Shown here piece by piece: positions 7,772 through 15,845 of a DNA stretch of 18,170 nt. Source of the stretch: an uncultured Muribaculaceae bacterium. Lineage in GTDB: Bacteria; Bacteroidota; Bacteroidia; Bacteroidales; Muribaculaceae. The stretch lies in contig CAJUBC010000047.1 in assembly GCA_910584545.1 (NCBI GenBank), forward strand, positions 1 through 18,170. The letters run 5' to 3'. The notes under the pieces were generated by a model. It was given only the letters and a program-made list of their open reading frames with translations. It searched no databases and had not been told where the DNA came from. How positions within the stretch are numbered: the stretch's first letter is position 1; every line of letters begins with the position of its first letter. Made by a program: the position numbers and the translations under genes.

Positions 7772-10522
7772 TCATTTAAGTTTATTCCGCGCATCGGAGG
7801 GAGTCTCTCCGTATGCGTCGCGATAGCATTTCGTGAAGTAGGCCGGGGTTGAGAAACCGGTTTCGTATGCGATTTCGCTGACGGTTTTGTCGGTCCGGAG
7901 AAGCAACAGCCGGGCCCGCTGCAGTCTGAGACGGCGGATTAGTTCGACCGGAGCGTAATTGGTCAAGGCCTTTATCTTGCGGTAGAACTGGGAACGCTCA
8001 AGCCCGAGCATCGACGCCATCTTGTCGACATTCAGCTCGGAATTGCCCATCTCTGCCTTGAATATCTCGAGGAAACGGTTGTAGAACTCATCATCGATAT
8101 CCGTCGTAGGTATTTTCTTGGCCGCAGATTTGTTTGCGGCATCATTCGCTTCATGCACGGCGGTCTTTGACTGCCAAAGCTCCTTGATGCGCTTGCGGTT
8201 GGCGATAAGACTCGAGCATCTGGACTTAAGCACGGTGGAGTTGAACGGTTTGGAGAGATAACCGTCGGCTCCGCTTTCATATCCCTGCACGCGCTGCTCA
8301 TCCATCGAGCATGCCGTAAGCATCAGGACGGGGATATGGGATGTGGAGACCTCCTCCTTTATAAGTCGGCAGCATTCAAGACCGTCCATCACAGGCATCA
8401 TCACATCGCACACAATCAGATCAGGTACATACTTCGCAGCCATAGCCACTCCCTGCTTGCCGTTGGATGCTGTTATGATGTTGTAATCGTCACCCATCAG
8501 CTCGCCTATAAGTTTCTGAATGTCTTCATTGTCGTCTATCACAAGCAGCAGTGGCTTACCTTCATCAATCGCGACGGAGGTTTCTATCGAATCCAGTTCC
8601 GCGGTCACGTCGCTGTCACCGATAGTCTTGTCGTGGCTCTCGGTTTCATCCGCCACATGGACCACAGGCAGCGTGACCGTGAAGACCGAACCCTTATTGG
8701 GAGTGCTTTCCACCGAGATGGTGCCTCCATGAAATTCGACAAACGCCTTGGCAAGTGAAAGACCAATTCCCGACCCCTTGGGATGTATGCGATCCACCTG
8801 ATAAAACCGATCGAAAATATTGCCGAGGTCTCGCTCGCTTATTCCCTCTCCGGTGTCGGCAACGCTGAACATAAGCTTCTCTCCGTCACAACTGTATGAC
8901 ACTGTAATCGATCCGTTGTCTGGAGTGTATTTGAAAGCGTTCGAAAGCAGATTGAAAAAAACCCGCTCTATCTTCTCCTGATCCAGAGCAATAGGCAAAG
9001 GTCGCTCCGGTTCGGGAGCCGACAATGTCAACTTGATATCCCGCTTACGGGCTATCTCATAGAAAGACTCCATCCAGTCATGCACGGCTTTGCTGAAATC
9101 GGTCTCCGTCAGTTTCAGATTCAGTTTACCATTCTCATATTTACGGAAATCAAGAATCTGGTTGATGAGTCGTTGGAGGATTTTTACGTTCTTGTTGGCG
9201 ATTTTCATCAACGTATTTTGCTGCGGCGTAAGGTTGTCGGCAGCGGCAAGCTGTGACACCGGTTCTGCTATAAGGGTAAGCGGTGTCCGCAGGTCGTGCG
9301 ATACATTGGTGAAAAACATGAGTTTGGACTGAGTGGCCTCCTGCAGCTGTTCGTTCAACTGCTTCTGTTTGTCCCGCTCCTCCTCAAGAAGTTTGTTCTG
9401 TGCCATCAGTTCTTTCTGATGCCGGCTGTGCTGCCAGTAGGCACGAAGCAAGAGGAATCCGATACCGAAAAGCAATATGATGATGGCGATGCTGGCGTAG
9501 AACAGCGATGTCTGCGAAGAGTGTTGCTGCCAATAATCGTCGATACGGGTTTTCAGCACTCCCATTTTCTTTGTCTCCTCCTTAAGAGCCTCGTTCTGAA
9601 GCAGGAGGATGTCGGCATTGGTGAGATCCACCGCCGACGAAACCGGGAGTATCGTCTCCTTCTGATAAGGTTCGCCTTTTAGAATTGAAAGAGCTGTCCG
9701 TATCAACCGGTGTCCTTCGGTAGGATAGAGGAAAGTAGCATCGATAATACTGTCGGCAACGGCCTGAATACCGATATTCGGAGCAGCGTCTATACCTATT
9801 ATCTTAATATTGTCGCGACCGAGGCGCGATGCCACCTCGGAGGCTCCTATCGCCATACGGTCGTTGTGGGCGAATATAAGGTCGATGTCCTGATGTTTCC
9901 GCAGCAAAGAGTCCACCATCGGCATAGCATCCTCCTTATTCCAGTTTCCGGGAACGCTCGCCACGAGTTGACCACCGTTGCCGGTGAATTCCCTGACGAA
10001 CCCGTTGTGTCGCCCTTCGGCGGGAGTCGAACCCCTCAATCCGTAGATCTCTATCGCTCTTGCTCCCGAGCCAAGCAGATGCAGGGCATAATGGGCGGCC
10101 GATTTACCAAGTGCCTCGTCGTCCACACCGATCCGCGCCGTATAGGAATCGCCATTGATATTTCGGTCGAATATCACCACAGGGATTCCGCTTTCGTATA
10201 CCTCCTTTATGACGGGTGTAAGAGCTGCCGCCTCGTTGGGCGACACTATTATGATATCGAATTTGTTCTTGACAAAATATCGGATATCCTCTATCTGCTT
10301 GGCATTGTTGTCGTCGGCCGAACGGATCTCCACCGCTGCGTCCTCATGGAACATGATCTCACGGTTGATCTCGTCGTTCATCTTAGCGCGCCAGTCATCC
10401 TGGCTGCATTGCGACACGCCGATCTTATAGACCTTGCTCTCCTCGCATCCGGACAGAGTGAACAGCATTATGGACAGAAGTCCACATATTATAGTGTATA
10501 AAATTGGAGTCCTGTGATACAT
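7772..10522 (-). CDS. Hybrid two-component system regulator with PBP-like sugar sensor
   Basis: This 916-residue single-chain sensor and transcription factor is of the class that includes the fructose-sensing BT1754. Residues 1-26 are a signal peptide ending in lipobox LSGC (Cys26). A periplasmic-binding-protein-like (type I, sugar-binding) domain spans about 31-310, and a membrane helix about 340-362. A coiled linker spans about 365-400. The HisKA domain has phospho-acceptor His409 (NVSHDLRTP). The HATPase domain has an N-box at 524-532, DTGEG 556-560 and GSGIGLSLAK 583-592. The receiver has acidic pair Asp663/Asp664, phospho-acceptor Asp706 and Lys758. An AraC-type helix-turn-helix spans about 815-915. 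All catalytic residues are present. It should sense a monosaccharide, most likely fructose, in the periplasm and activate the flanking susCD and GH32 operons. It is divergent from the GH32 gene across a 197-bp gap and lies 152 bp upstream of susC. Confidence 0.95.
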   Translation of the reverse strand: MYHRTPILYTIICGLLSIMLFTLSGCEESKVYKIGVSQCSQDDWRAKMNDEINREIMFHEDAAVEIRSADDNNAKQIEDIRYFVKNKFDIIIVSPNEAAALTPVIKEVYESGIPVVIFDRNINGDSYTARIGVDDEALGKSAAHYALHLLGSGARAIEIYGLRGSTPAEGRHNGFVREFTGNGGQLVASVPGNWNKEDAMPMVDSLLRKHQDIDLIFAHNDRMAIGASEVASRLGRDNIKIIGIDAAPNIGIQAVADSIIDATFLYPTEGHRLIRTALSILKGEPYQKETILPVSSAVDLTNADILLLQNEALKEETKKMGVLKTRIDDYWQQHSSQTSLFYASIAIIILLFGIGFLLLRAYWQHSRHQKELMAQNKLLEEERDKQKQLNEQLQEATQSKLMFFTNVSHDLRTPLTLIAEPVSQLAAADNLTPQQNTLMKIANKNVKILQRLINQILDFRKYENGKLNLKLTETDFSKAVHDWMESFYEIARKRDIKLTLSAPEPERPLPIALDQEKIERVFFNLLSNAFKYTPDNGSITVSYSCDGEKLMFSVADTGEGISERDLGNIFDRFYQVDRIHPKGSGIGLSLAKAFVEFHGGTISVESTPNKGSVFTVTLPVVHVADETESHDKTIGDSDVTAELDSIETSVAIDEGKPLLLVIDDNEDIQKLIGELMGDDYNIITASNGKQGVAMAAKYVPDLIVCDVMMPVMDGLECCRLIKEEVSTSHIPVLMLTACSMDEQRVQGYESGADGYLSKPFNSTVLKSRCSSLIANRKRIKELWQSKTAVHEANDAANKSAAKKIPTTDIDDEFYNRFLEIFKAEMGNSELNVDKMASMLGLERSQFYRKIKALTNYAPVELIRRLRLQRARLLLLRTDKTVSEIAYETGFSTPAYFTKCYRDAYGETPSDARNKLK

Positions 10523-10541
10523 GGTTTTCGATTTTGTACCG

Positions 10542-10549
10542 CAGATTTA
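10542..10549 (-). promoter_or_regulatory. Possible -7 element for the HTCS gene
   Basis: The minus strand reads TAAATCTG, one mismatch from TAnnTTTG. It sits 19 bp upstream of the HTCS start. Its flank (CCGCAGATTTA on the plus strand) resembles the susC promoter (CCGCAAAATTA, 7645-7655). Operator copy B begins 18 bp away, in the same orientation relative to this gene as copy A has to susC. This is only a candidate. Confidence 0.35.
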
Positions 10550-10567
10550 TATAAAAAAGTGAGCGTA

Positions 10568-10622
10568 ACCTACTAAAAACCGGGCAAAGCCACAAATTTT
10601 ACATCTTATGCACGATTTTTTA
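10568..10622. promoter_or_regulatory. Putative HTCS operator, copy B (HTCS/GH32 divergent gap)
   Basis: This is the partner of copy A at 7696-7751, in the same orientation along the chromosome. The core runs from ACCTA at 10568 to the CACGATTTTT block at 10611-10620. A degenerate repeat (CACAAATTTT, 10591) lies 20 bp before it. The site ends 23 bp before the GH32 -7 element and begins 18 bp from the possible HTCS -7 element, so it could control either gene or both. The 10523-10719 gap holds this element and the two candidate promoters, and nothing else that I see. Confidence 0.6.
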
Positions 10623-10645
10623 TAGTCGTTCCGCAAGGTTTGTAG

Positions 10646-10653
10646 TAGTTTTG
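10646..10653 (+). promoter_or_regulatory. -7 promoter element of the GH32 operon
   Basis: TAGTTTTG is an exact TAnnTTTG match and predicts a start point near 10660. It overlaps an in-frame ATG at 10651, so that ATG cannot be the translation start; the next ATG, at 10720, is used instead, giving a leader of about 60 nt. There is no TTG at the -33 position, as at susC, which suggests dependence on the HTCS activator. Confidence 0.6.
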
Positions 10654-10719
10654 CAACACGGAACGGCGGACAAGCCGATACCGATAATTCAATCGTCAAT
10701 CAAACATCATCCATCAAAT

Positions 10720-12552
10720 ATGAATATCATAAAATCAAGTCTCACCGCAGCCATGATGCTCGGAGCCATTGCCGGCGCAGCAGGGGCATCTACCACCGAA
10801 GGGATAGAGATAGACCACCTCGGGGTCAACAACACCCTGGTCAGAATCAAGGGAGAGTCGAAATATCTACTCCTCCCCGTGCAGGAGTCCAACGATGACG
10901 CGCAGGTAAATGTGCTCGTCGACGGCAATCTCGACAGGACCATCAACGTTCGGCTCGCCAAGAGTAAGGTGGATTATTACGTGCCCTTCGACCTGACGCC
11001 GTATCGCGGACGCAATATTGTGATGAATATAGTCACATCGCAGGGACGCACATCGGTACGCGAGGCAAAGGATGACGCCTGCTGGAAAAACCTTACACTG
11101 TCCGACACCCTCGACACCACCAACAGAGAGAAATACCGCCCTGTGTATCACCACACACCCTCCTACGGGTGGATGAACGATCCCAACGGTATGTTCTATA
11201 AGGATGGCGTATGGCATCTCTACTATCAGTATAATCCATACGGATCAAAGTGGCAGAATATGTCCTGGGGCCATTCCACATCGAAGGACCTTATACACTG
11301 GACTCACGAGCCGATAGCCATTGAGCCTACCGGATTAGGCACAGTGTTCAGCGGAAGCTGCGCGCTCGACACGACTGACTCTGCGGGATTCGGCAGTGAC
11401 GCGGTAATCGGTATGTACACCTCGGCCGGTGTCAGCCAGACGCAAAGCTTGGTATGGAGCAAGGACAACGGACGCACATTCGAGTTCTACCCCTCGAATC
11501 CCGTGATAACCCTGGAATCGGAGGCACGCGACCCCAATATGTTCTGGGACGCGAAAGCTGGACAATGGGTACTGGTGCTGGCCCATGCACTCGACCATGA
11601 GATGCTGATATTCACCTCCCCCGACATGAAGGACTGGACCTTACGGAGTTCCTTCGGCAAGGTGGGAGCGCAGGATGGGGTCTGGGAATGTCCCGACCTG
11701 TTCAAACTGAAAGTAGATGGAACCGATAAGGAGAAATGGGTGCTGATATGCAACCTCAATCCGGGCGGGATCTTCGGAGGAAGCGCCACACAGTATTTCG
11801 TCGGGGATTTCGACGGAAATACTTTCAAGGCCGACACCGATGCTGCAGGCAACATCCCGGTGAAGTGGATGGACTTCGGCAAAGACCACTATGCCACGGT
11901 AAGCTGGAGCGACGCTCCCGACAACCGTCGCACGGCGATAGGCTGGATGAGCAACTGGCAATATGCCGGGGAAGTTCCTACCATGCAGTTCCGCAGCGCC
12001 AACACTCTTCCGCGCGACCTCAGCCTGTTCACGGCTTCTGACGGAGAGCTATACCTTGCTTCGACCCCCTCTCCTGAGATGAAAGCCTTGCGTGGCACGC
12101 CGACAGTAAGTGTCAGAAATACGGACATCAGGAAAAAAGCAGTCTCCTGTCCTCTCCCCGCAGCTAACGGTGGAGTCTGCGAGATTCTTGTCGATGTCAA
12201 CGCCCGTAAATCTTCCAAAATCAATCTGACTCTCGCCAACAACGCGGGCGAAAAAGTGGTGATGCTGTATGATGTAGCGGCCCACACACTCTCTTTCGAC
12301 CGTCGGGAAAGCGGTATAGTGGATTTCAGTCAGGATTTCCCCGCTGTCACCGTGGCGCCTACTTTCGAGGAGAACGGAAAAATATCACTGAGAATCTTCA
12401 TCGACAAATCGAGCATTGAGGTTTTCGGCAATGACGGTCGTTTCGCCATGACAAACCTCGTGTTCCCCGAGAATCCCTACACCTCTCTTTCGATTTCCTC
12501 CACCGTAGGCAATGCCAGAATCGACAATCTGAAAATATATCCGATTAAATAA
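10720..12552 (+). CDS. GH32 family fructan hydrolase (exo-fructanase/levanase/inulinase type)
   Basis: This 610-residue enzyme should cleave beta-fructosyl linkages, releasing fructose from levan, inulin or fructo-oligosaccharides. Start 10720 is chosen because it gives a clean signal peptide (residues 1-23, ending AGA) and because the upstream in-frame ATG lies on the promoter. There is no lipobox cysteine, so the enzyme is probably periplasmic. An N-terminal extension (about 25-135) resembles the DUF4980 module found on Bacteroidetes GH32 enzymes. The five-bladed propeller follows, with nucleophile Asp154 (WMNDPNG, 151-157), Asp271 of the RDP motif (270-272) and acid/base Glu323 of the EC motif. 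The C-terminal beta-sandwich (about 455-610) contains SSIEVFGNDGR (564-574). Endo or exo action and levan or inulin preference cannot be decided from sequence alone. It is first of a three-gene operon with a permease and a fructokinase. Confidence 0.95.
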   Translation: MNIIKSSLTAAMMLGAIAGAAGASTTEGIEIDHLGVNNTLVRIKGESKYLLLPVQESNDDAQVNVLVDGNLDRTINVRLAKSKVDYYVPFDLTPYRGRNIVMNIVTSQGRTSVREAKDDACWKNLTLSDTLDTTNREKYRPVYHHTPSYGWMNDPNGMFYKDGVWHLYYQYNPYGSKWQNMSWGHSTSKDLIHWTHEPIAIEPTGLGTVFSGSCALDTTDSAGFGSDAVIGMYTSAGVSQTQSLVWSKDNGRTFEFYPSNPVITLESEARDPNMFWDAKAGQWVLVLAHALDHEMLIFTSPDMKDWTLRSSFGKVGAQDGVWECPDLFKLKVDGTDKEKWVLICNLNPGGIFGGSATQYFVGDFDGNTFKADTDAAGNIPVKWMDFGKDHYATVSWSDAPDNRRTAIGWMSNWQYAGEVPTMQFRSANTLPRDLSLFTASDGELYLASTPSPEMKALRGTPTVSVRNTDIRKKAVSCPLPAANGGVCEILVDVNARKSSKINLTLANNAGEKVVMLYDVAAHTLSFDRRESGIVDFSQDFPAVTVAPTFEENGKISLRIFIDKSSIEVFGNDGRFAMTNLVFPENPYTSLSISSTVGNARIDNLKIYPIK

Positions 12553-12577
12553 AGTTGTTTAAACGCTCCCCTTCATC

Positions 12578-13759
12578 ATGACACAGTCACTTGTAAACAA
12601 CCGCAAGTCGTTCCTGCTCCAGATAATCCCGGTGATACTCTGCTTTTTCGTGATGGGATTCGTCGACCTTGTGGGAACAGCCTCCAACTATGTTCAGAAA
12701 GACCTCGGCCTCACCGACTCCCAGGCAAATTTTTTCCCTTCGCTCGTATTCTTCTGGTTTCTGATCTTCTCGGTTCCTACCGGAATGCTTATGAACAGGA
12801 TAGGACGCAAGAAAACCGTTCTCATAAGCTTGATTGTCACCGCCGTATCACTGTTTATCCCGGCTTTCGGCGACAGCTACGGAGTGATGCTCCTTTCTTT
12901 CTCGCTTCTCGGAATCGGCAACGCCATCATGCAGACTTCGCTCAACCCGCTTGTATCCAACCTGATCAGTGGCGACAGACTCGCCTCTACCCTGACGTTC
13001 GGCCAGTTCGTGAAGGCTATCGCTTCGTTTCTCGCGCCTGTGATTGCGGCATGGGGAGCCACCACAGCCTTCCCTACCTTCGGTCTCGGATGGCGGGCCC
13101 TGTTCGTGATCTATGCCGTGATCAGCTTCCTCTCGATCTCACTGCTTGCCGCCACCCCCATCGATGAGGAGAAACCGGACAAGGCATCGGGCATCGTTGA
13201 ATGCCTCAGACTGCTCGGTCGCCCCTTTATCATCCTATGTTTCCTCGGCATTATGTGCCACGTAGGAATCGATGTGGGAACCAACACCACTGCTCCGAAA
13301 ATCATGATGGAACGCCTCGGCATCCCGTTGGAGGAAGCCGGTTTCGCCACAGGCATCTACTTTATCTTCCGCACCATAGGCTGCTTCCTCGGCACTTTTA
13401 TCCTGAGATCGGTCAGCCCGAAATTTTTCTTCACCATCAGCGTGTTGATGATGTTGGCGGGTATGGTGCTTCTGTTCATCGGTCACTCCCTTGCCCCGCT
13501 CTACACAGGAATCGCGCTCATTGGCTTCGGCAACTCCAACATCTTCTCGATAGTCTTCTCGCAGGCGCTGCTGTACACGCCCAACGAACGGAACGAGGTA
13601 TCGGGACTCATGATCATGGGACTGTTCGGAGGCACGATATTCCCCCTCGCCATGGGATATGCCGCCGATGCCGCAGGTCAGGGGGGAGCCGTAGCCGTAA
13701 TGACTGTCGGAGTAGCATATCTTATCTTCTATGCGCTGAAAATCAGAAAAATCAAATAA
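12578..13759 (+). CDS. FHS-family MFS sugar permease, probable fructose importer
   Basis: This 393-residue, 12-helix permease is of the fucose/glucose/galactose:H+ symporter branch. The N-terminal segment includes FVMGFVDLVGTASNYVQKDL (24-43), the place where FHS transporters carry their GF.D...N signature. An MFS motif-A loop, GMLMNRIGRKK, lies at 69-79, and a conserved GIGNAIMQTSLNPLVSNL block at 112-129. It should carry the monosaccharide released by the periplasmic GH32 into the cytoplasm, where the next gene's kinase would act. It starts 25 bp after the GH32 stop and ends 11 bp before the fructokinase, so the three are co-transcribed. The same order of permease and kinase beside GH32 is known in the B. 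thetaiotaomicron fructan locus (BT1757-BT1759). Fructose specificity is inferred from these neighbours. Confidence 0.9.
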   Translation: MTQSLVNNRKSFLLQIIPVILCFFVMGFVDLVGTASNYVQKDLGLTDSQANFFPSLVFFWFLIFSVPTGMLMNRIGRKKTVLISLIVTAVSLFIPAFGDSYGVMLLSFSLLGIGNAIMQTSLNPLVSNLISGDRLASTLTFGQFVKAIASFLAPVIAAWGATTAFPTFGLGWRALFVIYAVISFLSISLLAATPIDEEKPDKASGIVECLRLLGRPFIILCFLGIMCHVGIDVGTNTTAPKIMMERLGIPLEEAGFATGIYFIFRTIGCFLGTFILRSVSPKFFFTISVLMMLAGMVLLFIGHSLAPLYTGIALIGFGNSNIFSIVFSQALLYTPNERNEVSGLMIMGLFGGTIFPLAMGYAADAAGQGGAVAVMTVGVAYLIFYALKIRKIK

Positions 13760-13770
13760 ACAATCTATAT

Positions 13771-14649
13771 ATGAATGACTATGTAGTAGGTATGGGCGAA
13801 GCTCTTTGGGATGTGCTTCCCGAAGGTAAGAAAATCGGTGGAGCACCCGCCAATTTCGCCTATCATGTGTCGCAGTTCGGACTGCCCAGCTGCGTGGTGA
13901 GCGCTGTCGGTGACGATGCACTCGGTAAGGAAATCGTCGATAACTTCACATCCAAGGGACTCAACCAGCTTATCGCGGAAGTGCCCTATCCTACCGGCAC
14001 GGTACAGGTGGAGATCGACCAGGCGGGAGTGCCGCAATATGAGATCAAGGAGAATGTGGCATGGGACAACATACCCTATACCGATAGCCTCGAGGCTCTC
14101 GCACGGCAGACGAAAGCTGTTTGTTTCGGATCTCTCGCACAGCGAAACATGGTGTCGCGCAACACTATCAACCGCTTCCTCGACGCAATGCCCCACAACG
14201 AGGATAAACTCGTTGTGTTCGACGTGAACCTGCGGCAAGGATTCTACAACAAGGAAATTCTCTGCAACTCCATGAAGCGTTGCAACATCCTCAAGATAAA
14301 CGACGAGGAACTCGTCACGGTTAGCCGCATGTTCGGCTATCCAGGCATTGACCTGCAGGATAAGTGCTGGATTCTTTTAGGGAAGTACAACCTGAAGATG
14401 CTTATCCTCACATGCGGCATCAACGGGAGCTATGTCTTCACTCCCGGCAACGTATCGTTCCAGCCCACACCCAAGGTGGAGGTGGCCGATACCGTGGGAG
14501 CCGGCGACAGCTTCACCGCAGCGTTCATCTCCTCTATCCTAAAAGGGAAATCAGTGGCAGAAGCACACTCGCTGGCCGTGCGCACCTCGGCATACGTCTG
14601 CACCCGCAAAGGAGCAATGCCCCTCCTCCCGCCCGAGCTGACCGCATAA
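13771..14649 (+). CDS. PfkB-family fructokinase
   Basis: This 292-residue ribokinase/PfkB-fold sugar kinase is expected to make fructose 6-phosphate from fructose and ATP in the cytoplasm. Substrate-side motif GGAPANFA lies at 23-30 and DVNLRQ at 151-156. KINDEE (175-180) is the ND.E element that helps position magnesium. The PfkB signature DTVGAGDSF (240-248) holds the catalytic base Asp246 and the anion-hole glycines. The frame is open for another 190 codons upstream, but those lie inside the permease gene in another frame. The ATG at 13771 gives the normal N-terminus (MNDYVVGMGEALWDVLP) and normal length, so it is the start. It is the last gene of the GH32-permease-kinase operon, followed by a strong palindromic terminator 18 bp after the stop. 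Confidence 0.95.
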   Translation: MNDYVVGMGEALWDVLPEGKKIGGAPANFAYHVSQFGLPSCVVSAVGDDALGKEIVDNFTSKGLNQLIAEVPYPTGTVQVEIDQAGVPQYEIKENVAWDNIPYTDSLEALARQTKAVCFGSLAQRNMVSRNTINRFLDAMPHNEDKLVVFDVNLRQGFYNKEILCNSMKRCNILKINDEELVTVSRMFGYPGIDLQDKCWILLGKYNLKMLILTCGINGSYVFTPGNVSFQPTPKVEVADTVGAGDSFTAAFISSILKGKSVAEAHSLAVRTSAYVCTRKGAMPLLPPELTA

Positions 14650-14667
14650 TCACTTTCCGTATTACAC

Positions 14668-14705
14668 ACAATAGGCTGTGCCGGAATTCCGGCACAGCCT
14701 ATTGT
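14668..14705. terminator. Perfect 38-bp palindrome, bidirectional terminator
   Basis: A perfect inverted repeat with 19-bp arms is centred between 14686 and 14687 (core CCGGAATTCCGG). It lies between the convergent fructokinase (ends 14649) and purC (ends 14732). On the plus strand a moderately T-rich stretch follows (ATTGTTGTCTTGT). Position and symmetry fit a shared terminator. The rest of the 82-bp gap shows nothing else. Confidence 0.85.
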
Positions 14706-14731
14706 TGTCTTGTATCTTACCTTTCCGCTTA

Positions 14732-15682
14732 TCAGTGGAGGTCGGCGAGGCAGGCGGCTACATTGTTGAATATACGCTCCTGCAGTGGCTCCGCGTCGCT
14801 TCCGGGACGGAACTCCATGCCGGTGATATGCTCATAGAGCTCGATGTAACGCCGGCTTACCTCATTGCAGTATTCGGGAGTCATCTCCGGAACGGTCTGG
14901 CCCGGCTTGCCCATGAATCCCTTAGATATGAGCCACTGACGGACGAACTCCTTGGAAAGCTGGCGCTGTTCCTCGCCGTTGGCGAGACGCTCCTCGTAGC
15001 CATCGGCGTAGAAATAGCGGGAAGAGTCGGGAGTGTGGATCTCGTCGATGAGAATCACCTTGCCGTCACGGAGTCCGAACTCATATTTGGTGTCAACGAG
15101 GATGAGGCCGCATTTGGCCGCAATCTCCGTGCCGCGCTCGAAGAGTGCGAGAGCGTATTTCTCCACCTGCTCATAGACATCCTTGGCCACAATGCCTCGA
15201 GCTATGATCTCCTCGCGGGAGATGTTCTCGTCGTGACCCTCGTCGGCCTTGGTGGTGGGCGTCAGGATGGGGTGAGGCAGACGCTCGTTCTCGCGCAGTC
15301 CGTCGGGGAGCTTAACCCCGCAGATCTCGCGCGCCCCGGCCTTATATTCGCGCCAAGCGGAACCGGCGATGTAACCGCGGACAATCACCTCGACCTTGAG
15401 CGGCTCGCAGCAGAGGCCCACGGTGACCATCGGATCGGGCACGGCAATTTTCCAGTTGGGAACGATATCCTTGGTGGAGTCCAGAAAGAATTCTGCTATC
15501 TGATTGAGCACCTGACCCTTATAGGGGATTCCCTCAGGAAGGACAACGTCGAACGCCGAGATGCGGTCAGTGGCGACCATCACCATATAATCGTCGTTGA
15601 TGTTGTAGACATCCCTCACTTTGCCGTGATACACGCTTTTCTGACCCTCGAATCTGAAATCGGTCTGCTTCAATACTTCCAT
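14732..15682 (-). CDS. purC: SAICAR synthase (purine biosynthesis)
   Basis: Phosphoribosylaminoimidazole-succinocarboxamide synthase joins CAIR and aspartate, using ATP, to make SAICAR in de novo purine synthesis in the cytoplasm. At 316 residues it is the long form seen in Bacteroidetes and yeast, not the ~237-residue E. coli form. Recognisable elements are GKVRDVY (20-26, nucleotide-binding loop), RISAFDV (40-46), VEVIVRGYIAGSAW (97-110) and LPHPILTPTTKADEGHDENI (135-154), followed by the LVDTKYEFG and LIDEIHTPDSSR segments of the active site. It is a single-gene unit between the palindromic terminator and a -7 element at 15754. It has no evident link to the fructan genes. Confidence 0.97.
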   Translation of the reverse strand: MEVLKQTDFRFEGQKSVYHGKVRDVYNINDDYMVMVATDRISAFDVVLPEGIPYKGQVLNQIAEFFLDSTKDIVPNWKIAVPDPMVTVGLCCEPLKVEVIVRGYIAGSAWREYKAGAREICGVKLPDGLRENERLPHPILTPTTKADEGHDENISREEIIARGIVAKDVYEQVEKYALALFERGTEIAAKCGLILVDTKYEFGLRDGKVILIDEIHTPDSSRYFYADGYEERLANGEEQRQLSKEFVRQWLISKGFMGKPGQTVPEMTPEYCNEVSRRYIELYEHITGMEFRPGSDAEPLQERIFNNVAACLADLH

Positions 15683-15753
15683 ACTTTTATTTCTTTTTCT
15701 GACAAATCGAAATTACTTTCATGACAAATAAAGCCCCTTTCCCTTTCACGGTG

Positions 15754-15761
15754 CAAAGTTA
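15754..15761 (-). promoter_or_regulatory. -7 promoter element of purC
   Basis: The minus strand reads TAACTTTG, an exact TAnnTTTG match. It predicts a leader of about 65 nt before the ATG at 15682. No clear TTG stands at -33. I saw no purine riboswitch-like fold in the leader. Confidence 0.55.
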
Positions 15762-15845
15762 ACAAGTATTTCATTTACGGACATAATTTTGCCGGAAAAA
15801 TTTTTCTTATTGCCGCGATTCCGCTTCGTCTGCCATCGGTGCCGT

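Noticed and set aside
9710..10501. 263-codon open frame on the plus strand within the HTCS gene
   Set aside because: It is antisense to the sensor domain of a complete, motif-verified HTCS; the open frame is a by-product of codon usage.
13201..13770. 190-codon N-terminal extension of the fructokinase, which would look like a fusion
   Set aside because: The extension lies wholly within the permease gene in another frame, has low-complexity Arg/His-rich composition, and the kinase has a normal N-terminus at 13771.
13235..13921. 228-codon open frame on the minus strand over the permease-kinase junction
   Set aside because: Its charged, unpatterned translation has no recognisable features, and it crosses two well-supported genes on the other strand.
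14678..15724. Long open frame (348 codons) on the plus strand across purC
   Set aside because: It is antisense to purC, whose protein is recognised with all its motifs. The plus-strand translation shows no family features and no promoter.
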